From Bacteroidales bacterium UBA3868 (GTDB taxonomy: Bacteria; Bacteroidota; Bacteroidia; Bacteroidales; WCHB1-69): a stretch of DNA of 6,240 nucleotides. The stretch covers positions 1-6,240 of the forward strand of contig DGGS01000235.1 of NCBI GenBank assembly GCA_002392325.1, read 5' to 3'. A program made the position numbers and the translations under genes. The notes under the pieces are model-generated. The model saw only the letters and a list, made by a program, of their open reading frames with translations, had not been told where the DNA came from and did no database searches. This document shows positions 5,796 to 6,240 of this stretch, piece by piece (position 1 is the stretch's first letter; each line of letters opens with the position of its first letter).

Positions 5796-6240
5796 ATGAA
5801 CCTTTTCCAATTATTCAAAAATGTTCGCCCTTTTGTAAAGCCCTATAAGTGGCTGGTTTTCACAACTTTGATACTGACTTTGGTCGGGTCGTTAATGGCA
5901 CAGGTGAACGCCATTGTGCTCGACCGGACGGTCGATGCCATCAATGCGCTCATCGGCACCAACTTCCAATGGGGTCAGGCGGCGCGAATTATGACCATCA
6001 TCTCCATCGTGCTGTTAGGCAAGGAGTTGCTCTCCGCAATCGTCACCTTTGCACAGAACTATTTCGGCGAGCGGATGCGGATTTATGTCAGCCGCGACTT
6101 GGCGCAAAGCGTCATCGAGAAGGTGCTCACCTTCAAGATGGCCTTCTTCAACTCTGGCGACAACGCCACCGGCAAGCTACAAGCTCGTATCGATCAGGGT
6201 GTCAGTTCATTGTCGCGCACGGTGCAGAACTTCTTCATCG
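5796..6240 (+). CDS. ABC exporter, N-terminal part (cut by the window edge)
   Basis: The frame is open from ATG 5796 to the right edge (148 complete codons, no stop). The product begins MNLFQLFKNVRPFVKPYKW, typical of the cytoplasmic elbow of type IV ABC exporters. Hydrophobic segments at about 19-41 and 64-86 fit TM1 and TM2. The stretch FFNSGDNATGKLQARID (118-134) matches the conserved 'FF...TG.L..R...D' coupling-helix region of the ABC transmembrane domain family (PF00664). The nucleotide-binding domain should lie beyond the window. Substrate cannot be predicted; an MsbA-like lipid or peptide/drug exporter is possible. It starts 9 bases after the methyltransferase stop, which suggests one operon with it and rimO. 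No Shine-Dalgarno sequence is visible. Confidence 0.88.
   Translation, partial: MNLFQLFKNVRPFVKPYKWLVFTTLILTLVGSLMAQVNAIVLDRTVDAINALIGTNFQWGQAARIMTIISIVLLGKELLSAIVTFAQNYFGERMRIYVSRDLAQSVIEKVLTFKMAFFNSGDNATGKLQARIDQGVSSLSRTVQNFFI

Noticed and set aside
1..6240. CRISPR array, tRNA/rRNA genes, insertion sequences or riboswitches
   Set aside because: No direct-repeat arrays, no transposase-like frames, no terminal inverted repeats and no intergenic gap long or structured enough were seen; the longest gene-free stretch is 160 bases.

Overview
The window looks like chromosomal DNA of a Bacteroidota species, most likely Bacteroidales; I cannot place a genus. The evidence is the promoter style (perfect TAnnTTTG -7 elements, no conserved -35, AT-rich intergenic gaps), the near absence of Shine-Dalgarno sites, and the gene families: a Bacteroidales-type MGGFFG PurF paralogue, a radical SAM/lipoprotein pair and a small Cys-rich lipoprotein.

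Layout. On the minus strand, 75-1481 encodes a PurF-like protein whose phosphoribosyltransferase half and Fe-S cysteines are intact but whose glutaminase active site is gone. It ends in a strong intrinsic terminator at 18-49, which is followed by a promoter word for a gene beyond the left edge. The 160-base gap at 1482-1641 holds two divergent promoters. On the plus strand come a lipoprotein with a carboxypeptidase-regulatory-like fold (1642-2052), then, overlapping it by 14 bases and starting with GTG, a radical SAM/SPASM enzyme (2039-3100). Together they form an uncharacterised 'rSAM/lipoprotein' maturation pair. A 72-residue cysteine-rich lipoprotein (3230-3448) follows under its own promoter and is closed by an intrinsic terminator.

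The T-tract of that terminator runs straight into the promoter of a second plus-strand unit: rimO (S12 methylthiotransferase, 3532-4806), an unassigned class I SAM methyltransferase (4818-5786) and the 5' part of an ABC exporter gene (5796 to the right edge). Gaps of 11 and 9 bases suggest one operon. The methyltransferase is clearly more AT-rich than rimO, so it may be a later insertion.

The most interesting items are the two-gene rSAM/lipoprotein cassette, whose product chemistry is unknown, and the glutaminase-dead PurF paralogue. Family names come from recognition of motifs in the translations; no database search was run.
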